From NCBI GenBank assembly GCA_947074195.1, contig CAMTOS010000017.1, positions 1 through 41,084 on the forward strand: 41,084 nucleotides of DNA, read 5' to 3'. Made by a program: the position numbers and the translations under genes. Below the pieces are notes generated by a model. The model saw only the letters and a program-made list of their open reading frames with translations, was not told the DNA's origin and made no database searches. The stretch is from an uncultured Bacteroides sp. (GTDB lineage: Bacteria; Bacteroidota; Bacteroidia; Bacteroidales; Bacteroidaceae). Of this stretch, positions 8,487 through 17,455 are shown one piece after another. Position 1 is the first letter of the stretch; each line of letters opens with the position of its first letter.

Positions 8487-9740
8487 CTAATATAAAGTAC
8501 CGCTATTTAAGAGGTTTTCATAAAATTGTTTCACACTTTCCCATTCATAGAATGGATAAATATTCGTTTCTACAGGAAAAGGAACTTCACGTTCATTGAG
8601 CATCATCTTAATCAGACGGTGACCTTTATCGTTCTCATATACAACCCAGATGATATTGGCAGCCATGGGTGCCACTACATAGTCTTTCCATAAAAGAGAG
8701 ATATTATCAACAGAAGCAGTAGACCGGGAAGCCTGAGGAATGTATAATAATGCAGCAAATGGTATAATGGTTTCTGCATGAGCAAAGCGCAGATATGTGG
8801 TATAGTTATTAAAATTCAAAGTACTATCGGTCGATTCTATGAAATCACGCAATAGAGGTTTACTTATATCGACCTGAATGTCGTGATAACCTTTGGCAGG
8901 TCCTCGCATAAGATAGTGTCGTGCATTTTGTATGAGCCATCCTGTTTTCATCGTTTCATCATCGAGTGTAGGAACAACAGATAAAGGCAGAGGAATATCA
9001 GGGGCAATCGCCACACAATTATACATGGCAAGTACAAATTTCATATAATCTTTTCTTGTCAGCCTTACACCTGGTTTCACATATTCTTCAATCAGTTTAT
9101 TATTGCGCAGAAGATCAATAGTATACTCCAGCAGAGATTCTTTCCAGCTACCATTATTCAGAAACTCCAGATAATCTTCATTTACTTCAAAGAAGTTAAG
9201 TAAATAGTTATCGCGCTGCATCACATCTACTTTTGCCGTATCAGTATTGTTACATATCTCTTGTATCTGATCAAGAAAGGAAATGCCACTCTGGTAACAT
9301 CTTTCTTCAACATCACTACGGATATAAATACGCTCGAAAACTCCAATACCATAATTATCAACAAGGCGTTGTGCAATGCCTCGTTCCTGAGCCTTGCCCA
9401 CATCCGAAAGAAATCCCCAACTATCTCCGCAAAGTTTTCCCATCTCTTTTAACTGATTCATCAGATGTATACCTTTCGGAGTAAGTCCATTATCGATATG
9501 AGCATTTTTAAGCAATTCTGAGAGATATAAAATATGCTCGCCCGAAATGGGATAGCGGGAACCATGACGACCCACATGGTTGATGAGTTTTACGTGGTAA
9601 CCCGGTGGTGGAGAAGTAAATGACAAGCTATCTGTATCGTAAGGCATATAGGTACCACAATACTTATTTATCTGTGCAGTGAGCGACAATGAGAGAAATA
9701 CTGCACAAATGGCTATCGTAATTTTTATCAGACGATTCAT
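8487..9740 (-). CDS. Secreted histidine phosphatase, MINPP-like (inositol-polyphosphate phosphatase)
   Basis: The mature enzyme should remove phosphates from inositol polyphosphates such as phytate through a phosphohistidine intermediate. Branch-2 histidine phosphatase signatures are present: RHGSRYP (catalytic His about 59) and HAE (321-323). The HAE form, instead of HD, is typical of MINPP-type enzymes, a known example being the B. thetaiotaomicron Minpp. A signal peptide is clear (about 20 residues ending LTAQ), and no lipobox is seen, so periplasmic or exported. I chose the ATG at 9740, giving 417 residues, over a GTG two codons upstream. It appears monocistronic, diverging from the CDGSH gene. 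Phytate as substrate is inferred. Confidence 0.85.
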   Translation of the reverse strand: MNRLIKITIAICAVFLSLSLTAQINKYCGTYMPYDTDSLSFTSPPPGYHVKLINHVGRHGSRYPISGEHILYLSELLKNAHIDNGLTPKGIHLMNQLKEMGKLCGDSWGFLSDVGKAQERGIAQRLVDNYGIGVFERIYIRSDVEERCYQSGISFLDQIQEICNNTDTAKVDVMQRDNYLLNFFEVNEDYLEFLNNGSWKESLLEYTIDLLRNNKLIEEYVKPGVRLTRKDYMKFVLAMYNCVAIAPDIPLPLSVVPTLDDETMKTGWLIQNARHYLMRGPAKGYHDIQVDISKPLLRDFIESTDSTLNFNNYTTYLRFAHAETIIPFAALLYIPQASRSTASVDNISLLWKDYVVAPMAANIIWVVYENDKGHRLIKMMLNEREVPFPVETNIYPFYEWESVKQFYENLLNSGTLY

Positions 9741-9841
9741 AATCACTGCTTTTTATAATAATTCGTTCAGATAAAAAACGCAATGGCTGAAAGATGGTTC
9801 AATAGTGGAATTTACTTTATGCGTCGTTTAGTATTATTTGC

Positions 9842-9900
9842 AACTGAAACCATTTAAATGATTATGATTAAACTATTCACAGAAAATAGTTGTTTCAGTT
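9842..9900 (+). promoter_or_regulatory. Nested inverted repeats in the divergent region before the CDGSH gene
   Basis: AACTGAAAC (9842-9850) pairs perfectly with GTTTCAGTT (9892-9900). Directly inside, AACTATT (9871-9877) pairs with AATAGTT (9885-9891), so the two right arms abut and could stack. A palindrome ATTTAAAT lies at 9852-9859. An imperfect -7-like sequence (tattatttg) ends at 9840, so the element could be the 5' leader of the CDGSH mRNA. Alternatively it is an operator shared with the divergent phosphatase gene. Confidence 0.4.
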
Positions 9901-9929
9901 AGGATATTAAATTTTTAAAGCTACGCACT

Positions 9930-10142
9930 ATGGATAATCAGGAAGAAAAGAAAGTAACGGTAACGGTAGTACATAACGGACCTTACAGTGTGGATGGTGA
10001 GTTTCTGCTGGTAGATAAAGACGGAACGAAAAAAGATGAAAAAGGGAAAGTGTTTCTGTGCAGATGCGGACACTCGCATCATAAACCGTTTTGCGATGGT
10101 ACGCACTTGAAGATTAACTTCGACGACACCGCAGATGATTAG
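9930..10142 (+). CDS. Small CDGSH-type iron-sulfur protein
   Basis: A 70-residue protein with the complete [2Fe-2S] ligand set of the mitoNEET/CDGSH family: Cys44, Cys46, Cys55 and His59, in CRCGHSHHKPFCDGTH. The family core DGS is DGT here. The acidic tail FDDTADD and the lack of signal or membrane segment suggest a soluble cytoplasmic protein. The family holds redox-active, acid-labile clusters and is linked to electron or cluster transfer; the partner here is unknown. It is a single gene, closed by a shared terminator facing the peroxide operon, which may be coincidental but fits a redox theme. Confidence 0.9.
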   Translation: MDNQEEKKVTVTVVHNGPYSVDGEFLLVDKDGTKKDEKGKVFLCRCGHSHHKPFCDGTHLKINFDDTADD

Positions 10143-10150
10143 AACATAAA

Positions 10151-10199
10151 AAAACAGGTAAATCAATAGTCCGTTACAGAACTCAGATTTACCTGTTTT
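10151..10199. terminator. Bidirectional terminator between the CDGSH gene and the ahp operon
   Basis: A perfect 14-base-pair stem (aaaacaggtaaatc, 10151-10164, with gatttacctgtttt, 10186-10199) around a 21-base loop. A- and T-runs flank it on the two sides, so it can end transcription from both directions. Confidence 0.75.
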
Positions 10200-10218
10200 A
10201 TTTATATAAAAAGTTGGT

Positions 10219-10626
10219 TTATACTTTATCTTTATGCTTCGTGGTGACCTGAATACAAATACGATCAATCATTTCACCTTCAGGTATCTGATGAAGCACT
10301 CTTTTGCGAATCAAATCGGACAACTGTCTGTCTGCAATATCCAGATACTCATGTTCTGCTGTCTGAATATGATGATGAACATCAGGAGTAATATCATAAA
10401 TCGTCTTTCCGGACGGATTCACAAATTTCGTAATGAGTCCGTTTTCATAGAATGAATCCATGATACGATATATGGTCGATACCGTTACATCAGGATGATC
10501 CTCGCGCACACGGGTAATCACTTCATCGATTGAGCAATGACACAAATCCTGCATTACTTCGTAAATAGCTCGTCGCTGAGGGGTAGCCTTTAATCCGGCA
10601 TTTTTAATTTTTTCTCTGATTTCCAT
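10219..10626 (-). CDS. Fur-family transcriptional regulator, PerR-like
   Basis: A 135-residue Fur-fold repressor: winged helix in the first 80 residues (LKATPQRRAIYEVM, then TVSTIYRIMDSFYENGLI as recognition region), followed by a dimerisation/metal domain with HHHIQTAEHEYLDI. Usual Fur and PerR proteins have a CxxC structural zinc site after the HHH motif; here those cysteines are absent. The start is the ATG at 10626; the longer frame begins with TTG and adds nine residues with no family match. It follows ahpF by 81 bases on the same strand, so a role as autoregulated peroxide or metal sensor of ahpCF is a fair inference. PerR rather than Fur is not proven. Confidence 0.8.
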   Translation of the reverse strand: MEIREKIKNAGLKATPQRRAIYEVMQDLCHCSIDEVITRVREDHPDVTVSTIYRIMDSFYENGLITKFVNPSGKTIYDITPDVHHHIQTAEHEYLDIADRQLSDLIRKRVLHQIPEGEMIDRICIQVTTKHKDKV

Positions 10627-10707
10627 CTTATCTATTATACACTTAGCATACAAAAAAACAAAATACTGCCGACAATAACAATTATCAATCCCTATTTTGA
10701 ATTCTTT

Positions 10708-12273
10708 TTAGATATTTTTCTCCAATTTGCCACTAATACGATCTTCGAAAGCCGAAAGTGCAGCTTTAGCACCCTCTCCCATCGCGATAATAATTTGTTT
10801 GTAAGGTACAGTACTTACGTCGCCCGCAGCATATATTCCGGGAGCATTGGTACGACATCTTTCATCGATAACTATCTCATTACCACGGTTCACTTCAACA
10901 AGTTCTTTAAACGGAGCACTATTGGGTGAAAGTCCGATCTGTACGAAAATGGCCGATAAAGGAATGATGTTTTCCTGTTCAGTGCCACGGTCTTTTACTT
11001 TAAGACCTGTCACATGTTTACCATCGCCCACGACTTCGATTACCTGATTAAAAGTGATAATTTCAATGTTATCGCGTTTGGCTGCCGCTTCCTGCAATAC
11101 CTTATCGGCTTTCAGTGAGTCCATAAACTCAACTACCGTCACCTTAGAGCAAATTCCCGAAAGGTCGATAGCTGCTTCGATACCAGAATTACCCCCTCCG
11201 ATTACTGCCACTTCTTTTCCTTTATAGAACGGACCATCACAATGCGGACAGAAGGCTACTCCCTTACCGATATACTGCTCTTCGCCCGGCACATTCAGTC
11301 TTCGCCATCCGGCACCGGTTGCAACAATCACTGCGGGTGCTGAGACACGTTCGCCCGATTGCAATAAAGCCAGATAACCATCTTCTGTAGAAGTCAGCGA
11401 AACTACGCGGCGGTTTTCCATCAGTTTAATCGGGTATTCCGAAACATGCTTCGCAAGTTTAGCCGAAAGTTCAGTGCCGGTAATGTATGGAGTACCTATC
11501 AGGTTCTCGATGCCTACCGTATCTTTGGTTTGACCACCCACTCTATCGGCAACAATGGCCACATCCAGTCCTTTGCGGGCCGAATAGATGGCTGATGTTG
11601 CTCCTGCTGGTCCGGCGCCAATCACTAACACATCATGCTTATGAATAATCGGATCAGTTTCTACGATTTCTGCACCAAACGTCTCTTCCAACTTCTCCAG
11701 TAAAGTTCCGAGAGATGCCTTACCCACATGAATCAGTTCGTCGCCTCTGTAGACAGAAGGCACACCCTGAACATTCAATGCTTCGGCTTCGGCAGTAAAC
11801 AAGGCACCATCAACAATTTCGTGATGAATATTCGGATTGATGATAGATATCAGATTCAACGCCTGAACTACTTCGGGGCAGTTGGTACATGTCAGAGAAA
11901 TAAACGAACGAAGCAGATGTTCGCCTTTCAGCGCCTTGATTTTGCTTTGAAAAGCGTCATCGGGTATATTCTTGCCTTTACCATCGAAATTGAGAATACC
12001 CAGTACAAGCGATGAAAACTCGTGACCGGTAGGAACAGCACGGAAAACAAACGGACTCTTTGTTCCGTCGGCTTTACGTATATACATATTAAACGAATTG
12101 CCGGCTATCTCTTCAAAATTAATTTGTGGAGAACAGTCGGCAACTTCTTTCAATATATCCGTCAACTCTTGTCGGGAAGGATGGCTGGCAGCCACATCGG
12201 CTACCAGCGTATAACTTCCTTCAAGGACAGAAAATATTGATTTTAACTGAGCTTTTAAATCGGCATCAAGCAT
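10708..12273 (-). CDS. ahpF: Alkyl hydroperoxide reductase subunit F
   Basis: AhpF passes electrons from NADH through FAD and two disulfides to AhpC. The 521 residues show the full domain order: N-terminal double thioredoxin-like domain with CTNC (Cys129/Cys132), FAD-binding [19 protein letters not shown] (about 218), redox-active CPHC (Cys342/Cys345), NAD-binding [17 protein letters not shown], and the C-terminal [15 protein letters not shown]. The start codon is 2 bases after the ahpC stop, so the pair is tightly coupled. The protein is cytoplasmic. Confidence 0.97.
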   Translation of the reverse strand: MLDADLKAQLKSIFSVLEGSYTLVADVAASHPSRQELTDILKEVADCSPQINFEEIAGNSFNMYIRKADGTKSPFVFRAVPTGHEFSSLVLGILNFDGKGKNIPDDAFQSKIKALKGEHLLRSFISLTCTNCPEVVQALNLISIINPNIHHEIVDGALFTAEAEALNVQGVPSVYRGDELIHVGKASLGTLLEKLEETFGAEIVETDPIIHKHDVLVIGAGPAGATSAIYSARKGLDVAIVADRVGGQTKDTVGIENLIGTPYITGTELSAKLAKHVSEYPIKLMENRRVVSLTSTEDGYLALLQSGERVSAPAVIVATGAGWRRLNVPGEEQYIGKGVAFCPHCDGPFYKGKEVAVIGGGNSGIEAAIDLSGICSKVTVVEFMDSLKADKVLQEAAAKRDNIEIITFNQVIEVVGDGKHVTGLKVKDRGTEQENIIPLSAIFVQIGLSPNSAPFKELVEVNRGNEIVIDERCRTNAPGIYAAGDVSTVPYKQIIIAMGEGAKAALSAFEDRISGKLEKNI

Positions 12274-12275
12274 AA

Positions 12276-12839
12276 TTAAATAGCGCCAACAAGATCAAGA
12301 CTTGGTTTAAGGGTCTCTTTACCTGGTTTCCATTTAGCAGGACAAACCTGATCACCGTGTTCTGCCACAAACTGAAGTGCCTGCAGACGACGGAACAATT
12401 CATCAGCGTTACGACCGATATTGCCGCTTACTACTTCGTATGCTACGATCTTACCTTCAGGATTTACGATGAAAGTACCGCGTTCTGAGATACCAGCGTC
12501 TTCAATCATCACATCGAAGCTACGTGCCAGATGAGCAGTTGGGTCTGCCAGCATCGGATATTTAATTTTCTTGATTGTTTCTGATGCATCATGCCATGCT
12601 TTGTGTACGAAGTGTGTATCGCATGATACTGAGTAAACTTCGCAATCCGCTGCTTTGAATTCATCATATTTATTTGCTAAATCTTCTAATTCTGTAGGAC
12701 AAACAAATGTAAAGTCTGCAGGATAAAAGAAGAATACTGACCATTTACCTAAAACATCACTTTTTTCTACAGTTTTGAACTCATTGTTCTGGTATGACTG
12801 AACTTTAAAATCTACGATTTCTTTTCCAATTTGTGACAT
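12276..12839 (-). CDS. ahpC: Alkyl hydroperoxide reductase subunit C (2-Cys peroxiredoxin)
   Basis: A 187-residue typical 2-Cys peroxiredoxin that reduces hydrogen peroxide and organic peroxides. The peroxidatic Cys47 lies in FYPADFTFVCPTE and the resolving Cys166 in VCPAKWKPG near the C terminus; both catalytic sites are intact. It is first in the ahpC-ahpF-perR-like operon. It has a leader of about 160 bases and a near-consensus promoter at 13010-13041. In Bacteroides this operon is peroxide-inducible and OxyR is a known activator; the palindrome at the -33 box suggests a further regulator. Confidence 0.97.
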   Translation of the reverse strand: MSQIGKEIVDFKVQSYQNNEFKTVEKSDVLGKWSVFFFYPADFTFVCPTELEDLANKYDEFKAADCEVYSVSCDTHFVHKAWHDASETIKKIKYPMLADPTAHLARSFDVMIEDAGISERGTFIVNPEGKIVAYEVVSGNIGRNADELFRRLQALQFVAEHGDQVCPAKWKPGKETLKPSLDLVGAI

Positions 12840-13009
12840 AATAATTACGTTTTAAATGATTTATACTTTGAATATTATTTTATCTATTACTTAATTCAAA
12901 TTGATAAAAGATTGTTTTACGCTGAGTAAAGAAAAAAACTTAAATCAACTATCAAAGAATTAAAATCAGAAGGAGATGACATTTACAGCACTCTTTCTGT
13001 TTGATGATG

Positions 13010-13041
13010 CAAAAGTAATGATATATTTTTGTTATTGCAAA
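13010..13041 (-). promoter_or_regulatory. ahpC promoter
   Basis: On the minus strand TACTTTTG (13017-13010) is a full match to TAnnTTTG, and TTTG (13041-13038) is a full -33 box, with a spacer of 20. Transcription should start near 13003. Confidence 0.75.
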
Positions 13042-13050
13042 TCATTTGCA
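13036..13050. promoter_or_regulatory. Candidate operator: 7-1-7 palindrome over the ahpC -33 box
   Basis: TGCAAAT-C-ATTTGCA is a perfect inverted repeat with seven-base arms around one base. Fur/PerR boxes have the same 7-1-7 geometry, though the bases differ from the Bacillus PerR box. It covers the -33 box of ahpC, so a bound protein would block RNA polymerase. The PerR-like gene in this operon is the obvious candidate; this is inference. Confidence 0.5.
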
Positions 13051-13214
13051 TTTAAAACAATAAATACACAAGTTTAAAATACTTTATTTCATTGATTTTC
13101 TGCGTTTTAAATCATACATTAAATAATATAGAATAATACTACTATATATTAATTAAATTCATTAATAGCATAAAAAGAGAGATTTAATCAATTAATTAAG
13201 CATGTTTTAGAGAC

Positions 13215-13248
13215 AAAAAAAGCCGGAACAAAACAGTATTGTCCCGAC
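13215..13248 (-). terminator. Terminator of the lipocalin-like lipoprotein gene
   Basis: On the minus strand GTCGGGAC (13248-13241) pairs with GTTCCGGC (13229-13222), eight pairs with two G-U, followed by seven T. It lies beyond the 22-bp repeat array, which places the array inside the transcript. Confidence 0.65.
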
Positions 13249-13257
13249 AATGAATTA

Positions 13258-13345
13258 GTGCATATACGGATGCACTAAAGTGCAAAGGTGGATGCACTGT
13301 AGTGCATATAGGGATGCACAAAAGTGCATAGGCCTCTGCACCGAT
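13258..13345 (-). repeat. Four tandem 22-bp units in the 3' UTR of the lipoprotein gene
   Basis: Units at 13258-13279, 13280-13301, 13302-13323 and 13324-13345 have exactly equal length. Each begins GTGCA and carries TGCAC at bases 14-18 of the unit. Across unit borders ATGCAC-NNNN-GTGCAT forms short hairpins with four-base loops. The array is 28 bases after the lipoprotein stop codon and before its terminator, so it should be transcribed as a chain of small hairpins. There are no spacers of the CRISPR kind. Confidence 0.8.
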
Positions 13346-13373
13346 TGTTAATTTAATGTTAATCAAGCAAGGT

Positions 13374-13994
13374 TTACTGCTTTGTCAGCTCAAACTCTGA
13401 ACCTTTGAAAGCAAGAATCATCTTCCCGTCTTTCTGAAATATTCTGGCAGTATCTACAAAATCGATAGTTTGAACATTCCCGATACTTTTGCCCATTAAC
13501 TCTATTTCTCCGGGTTGTTTGGTAAGGTGCCACGATTCGTATACAAGGGTAGCCATATTAATAGAACTCGCTTTGCCTAAAACATCGAGCTGAACACCCA
13601 TTACTTTATCGGGCATCACCGGATCAGGACGGGTCCATGTGCCCACTGCTTCGGCATAAGTCTGATTGCCTGAAATACTTAAAGCCACAAGCTGATTACC
13701 TGATTCAGGCTCGCAAAGTACTTCTACAGTGTTACCGATTAACAAATTTGCATTGGCGGTATTGGTAGTGTCATTAATTTCAATCCAGAGTGTATCGCCG
13801 GGAGTTCCGGGAACATAGAGTTGAAGAACATTCATAGAAGTACCTGGACCCACAATGCCGGCTATTTTCTCGATATGAATACGTGTCGGAGCTTCGGTAA
13901 CAGGCTGTTCTTCGGTTTTATTCTCCTTTTTGCCACACGAAGAAACACCAAGCATGACGATCAGACTAAAAAGAAAAAGATTTTTCATAAACAT
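13374..13994 (-). CDS. Lipocalin-like lipoprotein
   Basis: A 206-residue lipoprotein with signal peptide and lipobox (VSSC, Cys about 20) followed by a charged KKENKTEEQ linker. The C-terminal half has GTWTRPDPVMPDKVMGVQL and a series of short strands that fit the lipocalin-like domain of Bacteroidetes (Lipocalin_3 type). The N-terminal half is probably another small beta domain. The ligand is unknown. An ATG two codons downstream (13988) is an alternative start. The transcript carries an unusual 22-bp hairpin array in its 3' UTR. Confidence 0.7.
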   Translation of the reverse strand: MFMKNLFLFSLIVMLGVSSCGKKENKTEEQPVTEAPTRIHIEKIAGIVGPGTSMNVLQLYVPGTPGDTLWIEINDTTNTANANLLIGNTVEVLCEPESGNQLVALSISGNQTYAEAVGTWTRPDPVMPDKVMGVQLDVLGKASSINMATLVYESWHLTKQPGEIELMGKSIGNVQTIDFVDTARIFQKDGKMILAFKGSEFELTKQ

Positions 13995-14161
13995 ACTTTT
14001 ATTAATATTTGTTTCAAAAGCAATAAAAGTAAATTTAAATAGGTAAAAAACAAAAAAATAACGGGCAATATTTTCAATGCTTTATAGATAAACTACAGTC
14101 AAACGTTAATAGGCTGCTTATATTTTTACAACGTTTCGATTTAGGTTTGCATATAAATTCG

Positions 14162-14169
14162 TAATTTTG
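14162..14169 (+). promoter_or_regulatory. -7 box of the dxs-trkA-trkH operon
   Basis: TAATTTTG matches TAnnTTTG. Transcription would start near 14176, leaving a leader of about 19 bases before the ATG at 14195. This also argues against the TTG at 14180 as start. No clean -33 box is seen. Confidence 0.5.
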
Positions 14170-14194
14170 CCATTCTAATTTGTCTTTTCAAAAC

Positions 14195-16102
14195 ATGGAA
14201 AAAGATTCCGCGCATCTTTTGCTTAATTCATTAGACACACCTGATTTGCTTCGCAAGCTAAAACCCGAACAACTACAGCAGGTATGTGATGAATTAAGAC
14301 AAAACATTATTGACGAACTATCAACCAACCCGGGGCACTTTGCTGCCAGCCTTGGTGTAGTAGAGCTAACGGTAGCTCTGCACTACGTATTTAATACACC
14401 CTACGACAGACTGGTATGGGATGTAGGACATCAGGCATACGGACACAAGATATTAACCGGCCGTCGTGAGGCCTTTAGCACCAATCGTAAATTAGGCGGT
14501 ATCCGCCCTTTCCCTTCACCAGATGAAAGTCCATACGACAGTTTTACGTGCGGACATGCTTCTACATCTATCTCTGCTGCACTCGGCATGGCAGTGGCAG
14601 CTCATGCCAAAGGCGAAAAAGACCGTCACATTGTAGCTGTTATAGGCGATGGAGCAATGAGTGGCGGACTGGCTTTCGAGGGGCTAAACAATGTTTCGGC
14701 TACACCAAATAATCTGCTGATTATTGTAAACGACAATGATATGTCGATCGATCGCAGTGTGGGTGGTATGAAAGAGTATCTTTTTAAACTAACGACTTCG
14801 AATAAATACAATCAGTTTCGCTTTAAAATGTCGCGTGTGCTATTTAAGATGGGCTTACTGAACGAAGACCGCCGCAAGGCACTGATTCGTTTTGGCAACA
14901 GTCTTAAATCGATGGTGGCACAGCAGCAAAACATTTTCGAGGGAATGAATATACGTTACTTCGGTCCGGTAGACGGAAACGATGTCAACAAGATTACCCG
15001 TATTCTGCAGGATATAAAAGACTTGCAGGGACCGAAAGTGCTACATCTTCATACAACAAAAGGAAAAGGATTTGAACCAGCCGAAAAGCATCCCGAGATT
15101 TGGCATGCACCGGGATTATTCAATCCTAAAACGGGCGAACGATCGGTACCTTCAACCGAAGGGAAACCACCTTTATTCCAGGAAGTTTTCGGGCATACAC
15201 TGGTGGAGCTTGCCAAACAAAATCCCAATATTGTAGGAGTTACAGCAGCGATGCCTACCGGATCATCGATGAATTTGCTGATGAAAGAGATGCCCGACAG
15301 AGCTTTCGATGTGGGTATTGCAGAAGGACATGCCATTACTTTTGCCGGTGGTATGGCCAAAGATGGTCTGCAACCGTTTTGTGCGATCTACTCATCATTT
15401 CTACAGCGTGCATATGATAATATTATTCACGATGTGGCGATTCAAAAACTTCCGGTGGTATTCTGTATAGATCGTGCCGGATTGGTTGGTGAGGATGGTC
15501 CTACACATCATGGGGCTTATGATCTGGCCTACCTGAGACCGATTCCGAATATGACTATCAGTTCACCATATGATGAACATGAGCTGAGACGTTTAATGTA
15601 TACAGCACAATTGCCTGACAAGGGACCATTTGCCATTCGCTATCCGCGTGGCAGGGGCGAACTGACCGACTGGCGTTGCGAGTTGAAAGAAATACCGGTA
15701 GGTAAAGGAAGAAAATTGAAAGAGGGCAATGATATTGCTATCATCTCTTTTGGTCCGATAGGAAATGTAGCCGCAAGAGCGATTGAACTGGCCGAGAAGG
15801 TGCAGCACAATTTAAAGGTGGCGCATTACGATTTACGTTTTCTGAAACCTCTTGATGATGATCTTCTTCATGAAGCAGGCAAAAACTTTAAGCATATTAT
15901 AACTGTTGAAGATGGAGCAATTACAGGCGGTGTGGGTACAGCGGTCATGGAATTCATGTCTGAAAACAACTATACACCAACCATCGATCGCATCGGCATC
16001 CCCGATTTCTTTGTAGAACACGGAACGGTAGCCGAACTCTATGCCATTTGTGGGATGAACGAAGAAAGCATCTGTAATACCATATTGAATAAGCAGAAAT
16101 GA
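14195..16102 (+). CDS. dxs: 1-deoxy-D-xylulose-5-phosphate synthase
   Basis: DXS condenses pyruvate and glyceraldehyde 3-phosphate with thiamine diphosphate, the first step of the MEP isoprenoid pathway, and also feeds thiamine and pyridoxal synthesis. The 635 residues match the family. Visible motifs are [15 protein letters not shown], the thiamine diphosphate/Mg site GDGAMSGG (from 151) with VNDNDMSID, and the transketolase-like [16 protein letters not shown] chose ATG 14195; an upstream TTG at 14180 adds five residues and lies almost at the predicted transcription start. The stop overlaps the trkA start (ATGA). Confidence 0.97.
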   Translation: MEKDSAHLLLNSLDTPDLLRKLKPEQLQQVCDELRQNIIDELSTNPGHFAASLGVVELTVALHYVFNTPYDRLVWDVGHQAYGHKILTGRREAFSTNRKLGGIRPFPSPDESPYDSFTCGHASTSISAALGMAVAAHAKGEKDRHIVAVIGDGAMSGGLAFEGLNNVSATPNNLLIIVNDNDMSIDRSVGGMKEYLFKLTTSNKYNQFRFKMSRVLFKMGLLNEDRRKALIRFGNSLKSMVAQQQNIFEGMNIRYFGPVDGNDVNKITRILQDIKDLQGPKVLHLHTTKGKGFEPAEKHPEIWHAPGLFNPKTGERSVPSTEGKPPLFQEVFGHTLVELAKQNPNIVGVTAAMPTGSSMNLLMKEMPDRAFDVGIAEGHAITFAGGMAKDGLQPFCAIYSSFLQRAYDNIIHDVAIQKLPVVFCIDRAGLVGEDGPTHHGAYDLAYLRPIPNMTISSPYDEHELRRLMYTAQLPDKGPFAIRYPRGRGELTDWRCELKEIPVGKGRKLKEGNDIAIISFGPIGNVAARAIELAEKVQHNLKVAHYDLRFLKPLDDDLLHEAGKNFKHIITVEDGAITGGVGTAVMEFMSENNYTPTIDRIGIPDFFVEHGTVAELYAICGMNEESICNTILNKQK

Positions 16103-17451
16103 AAATTATTATAGCCGGTGCCGGCAATGTAGGCACGCATTTAGCGAAGCTTCTCTCGCTTGAAAAGCAAGATATTATCCTGATGGATGATGATGAAGAG
16201 AATTTGTCGATGATTAGCAATAGTTACGACCTGATGACAGTAACCGCTTCACCTACCTCTATTAACGGACTGAAAGAAGCCGGTATTAAAGAGGCCGATC
16301 TTTTTATTGCTGTAACTCCCGACGAGAGTCGAAACATGACAGCCTGTATGCTGGCGACCAACCTTGGCGCTCAGAAAACAGTGGCGCGTATTGACAACTA
16401 TGAATATTTACTTCCCAAGAATAAAGAGTTCTTTAATAAACTAGGTGTAAACTCGCTGATTTACCCCGAAATGCTGGCAGCCAAAGAGATTGTATCTTCG
16501 ATGAAGATGAGCTGGGTACGTCAGTCGTGGGAGTTCTGCGGAGGTGCTTTGGTTTTGCTTGGTGCCAAGATGCGTGAAACTTCATCAATTCTTAATAAAC
16601 CACTTTCAAAACTCAAAGAAGATGAAGAGGACTTTGGTAAATCATATCACGTTGTAGCAATTAAGCGTGGTCAGCATACCATTATTCCTGATGGTAAAGA
16701 TTCCATTTATCTCAATGATATTGTCTATTTTATGACTACCCGTAAACTTATTCCACATATTCGCCAGATTGCCGGAAAAGATAATTATCCCGATGTAAAG
16801 CGTGTGATGATTATGGGGGGTAGCCGCATTGCCATACGTACAGCACAATATGCGCCCGATTATATGGAGATAAAGATTGTGGATAATGACTTGCAACGTT
16901 GCAATCGCCTGACCGAAGTATTGAGCGATAAAGTCATGATTATCAATGGAGATGGTCGAGATATGGATTTACTTCTTGAAGAGGGCCTAACCAAGATGGA
17001 TGCATTTGTTGCACTGACAGATAATGCCGAAACCAACATCCTTGCTTGTCTTGCTGCGAAGCGTAAAGGTGTGGAGAAAACGGTAGCTGAGGTCGAAAAC
17101 ATCGATTATATCGGTATGGCCGAAAGTCTTGATATCGGTACAGTCATCAATAAAAAGGTGATTGCTGCCGGGCACATCTATCAGATGATGCTTGATGCTG
17201 ACGTTAATAATGTAAAGAGTCTGACATTTGCCAATGCCGATGTAGCAGAGTTTACCGTGAAGGCCGGTTCAAAAATTACACGCCATCTTATTAAAGATCT
17301 AAAACTACAGAAAAGTATTACCATCGGTGGTGTGATTCGCAATGGTGAAGGAATGCTTGTAGACGGTAATTTTCTTGTGCAGCCCGGCGACCATGTAGTT
17401 GTATTCTGTCTGAGGACCATGATTAAAAAAGTAGAGAAATATTTCAGCTAA
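16099..17451 (+). CDS. trkA: Trk potassium uptake regulatory protein TrkA
   Basis: The cytoplasmic NAD(H)-binding ring of the Trk potassium channel. The 450 residues form two tandem RCK units: Rossmann fold [18 protein letters not shown] at the N terminus with [10 protein letters not shown], and a second one from about 233 ([18 protein letters not shown]), each followed by a TrkA-C domain. The end ([24 protein letters not shown]) is typical. It overlaps dxs by 4 bases and precedes trkH by 4 bases, so translational coupling is likely. Confidence 0.95.
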   Translation: MKIIIAGAGNVGTHLAKLLSLEKQDIILMDDDEENLSMISNSYDLMTVTASPTSINGLKEAGIKEADLFIAVTPDESRNMTACMLATNLGAQKTVARIDNYEYLLPKNKEFFNKLGVNSLIYPEMLAAKEIVSSMKMSWVRQSWEFCGGALVLLGAKMRETSSILNKPLSKLKEDEEDFGKSYHVVAIKRGQHTIIPDGKDSIYLNDIVYFMTTRKLIPHIRQIAGKDNYPDVKRVMIMGGSRIAIRTAQYAPDYMEIKIVDNDLQRCNRLTEVLSDKVMIINGDGRDMDLLLEEGLTKMDAFVALTDNAETNILACLAAKRKGVEKTVAEVENIDYIGMAESLDIGTVINKKVIAAGHIYQMMLDADVNNVKSLTFANADVAEFTVKAGSKITRHLIKDLKLQKSITIGGVIRNGEGMLVDGNFLVQPGDHVVVFCLRTMIKKVEKYFS

Positions 17452-17455
17452 AAAG

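Noticed and set aside
10627..10653. TTG start adding nine residues to the PerR-like protein
   Set aside because: The ATG at 10626 gives the usual family length and the extra residues match nothing known in Fur proteins.
13258..13345. CRISPR-like array
   Set aside because: The units follow each other without spacers of independent sequence and are inverted-repeat hairpins; no cas genes lie nearby.
14180..14194. TTG start five codons before the dxs ATG
   Set aside because: It lies practically at the predicted transcription start and adds no family-conserved residues.
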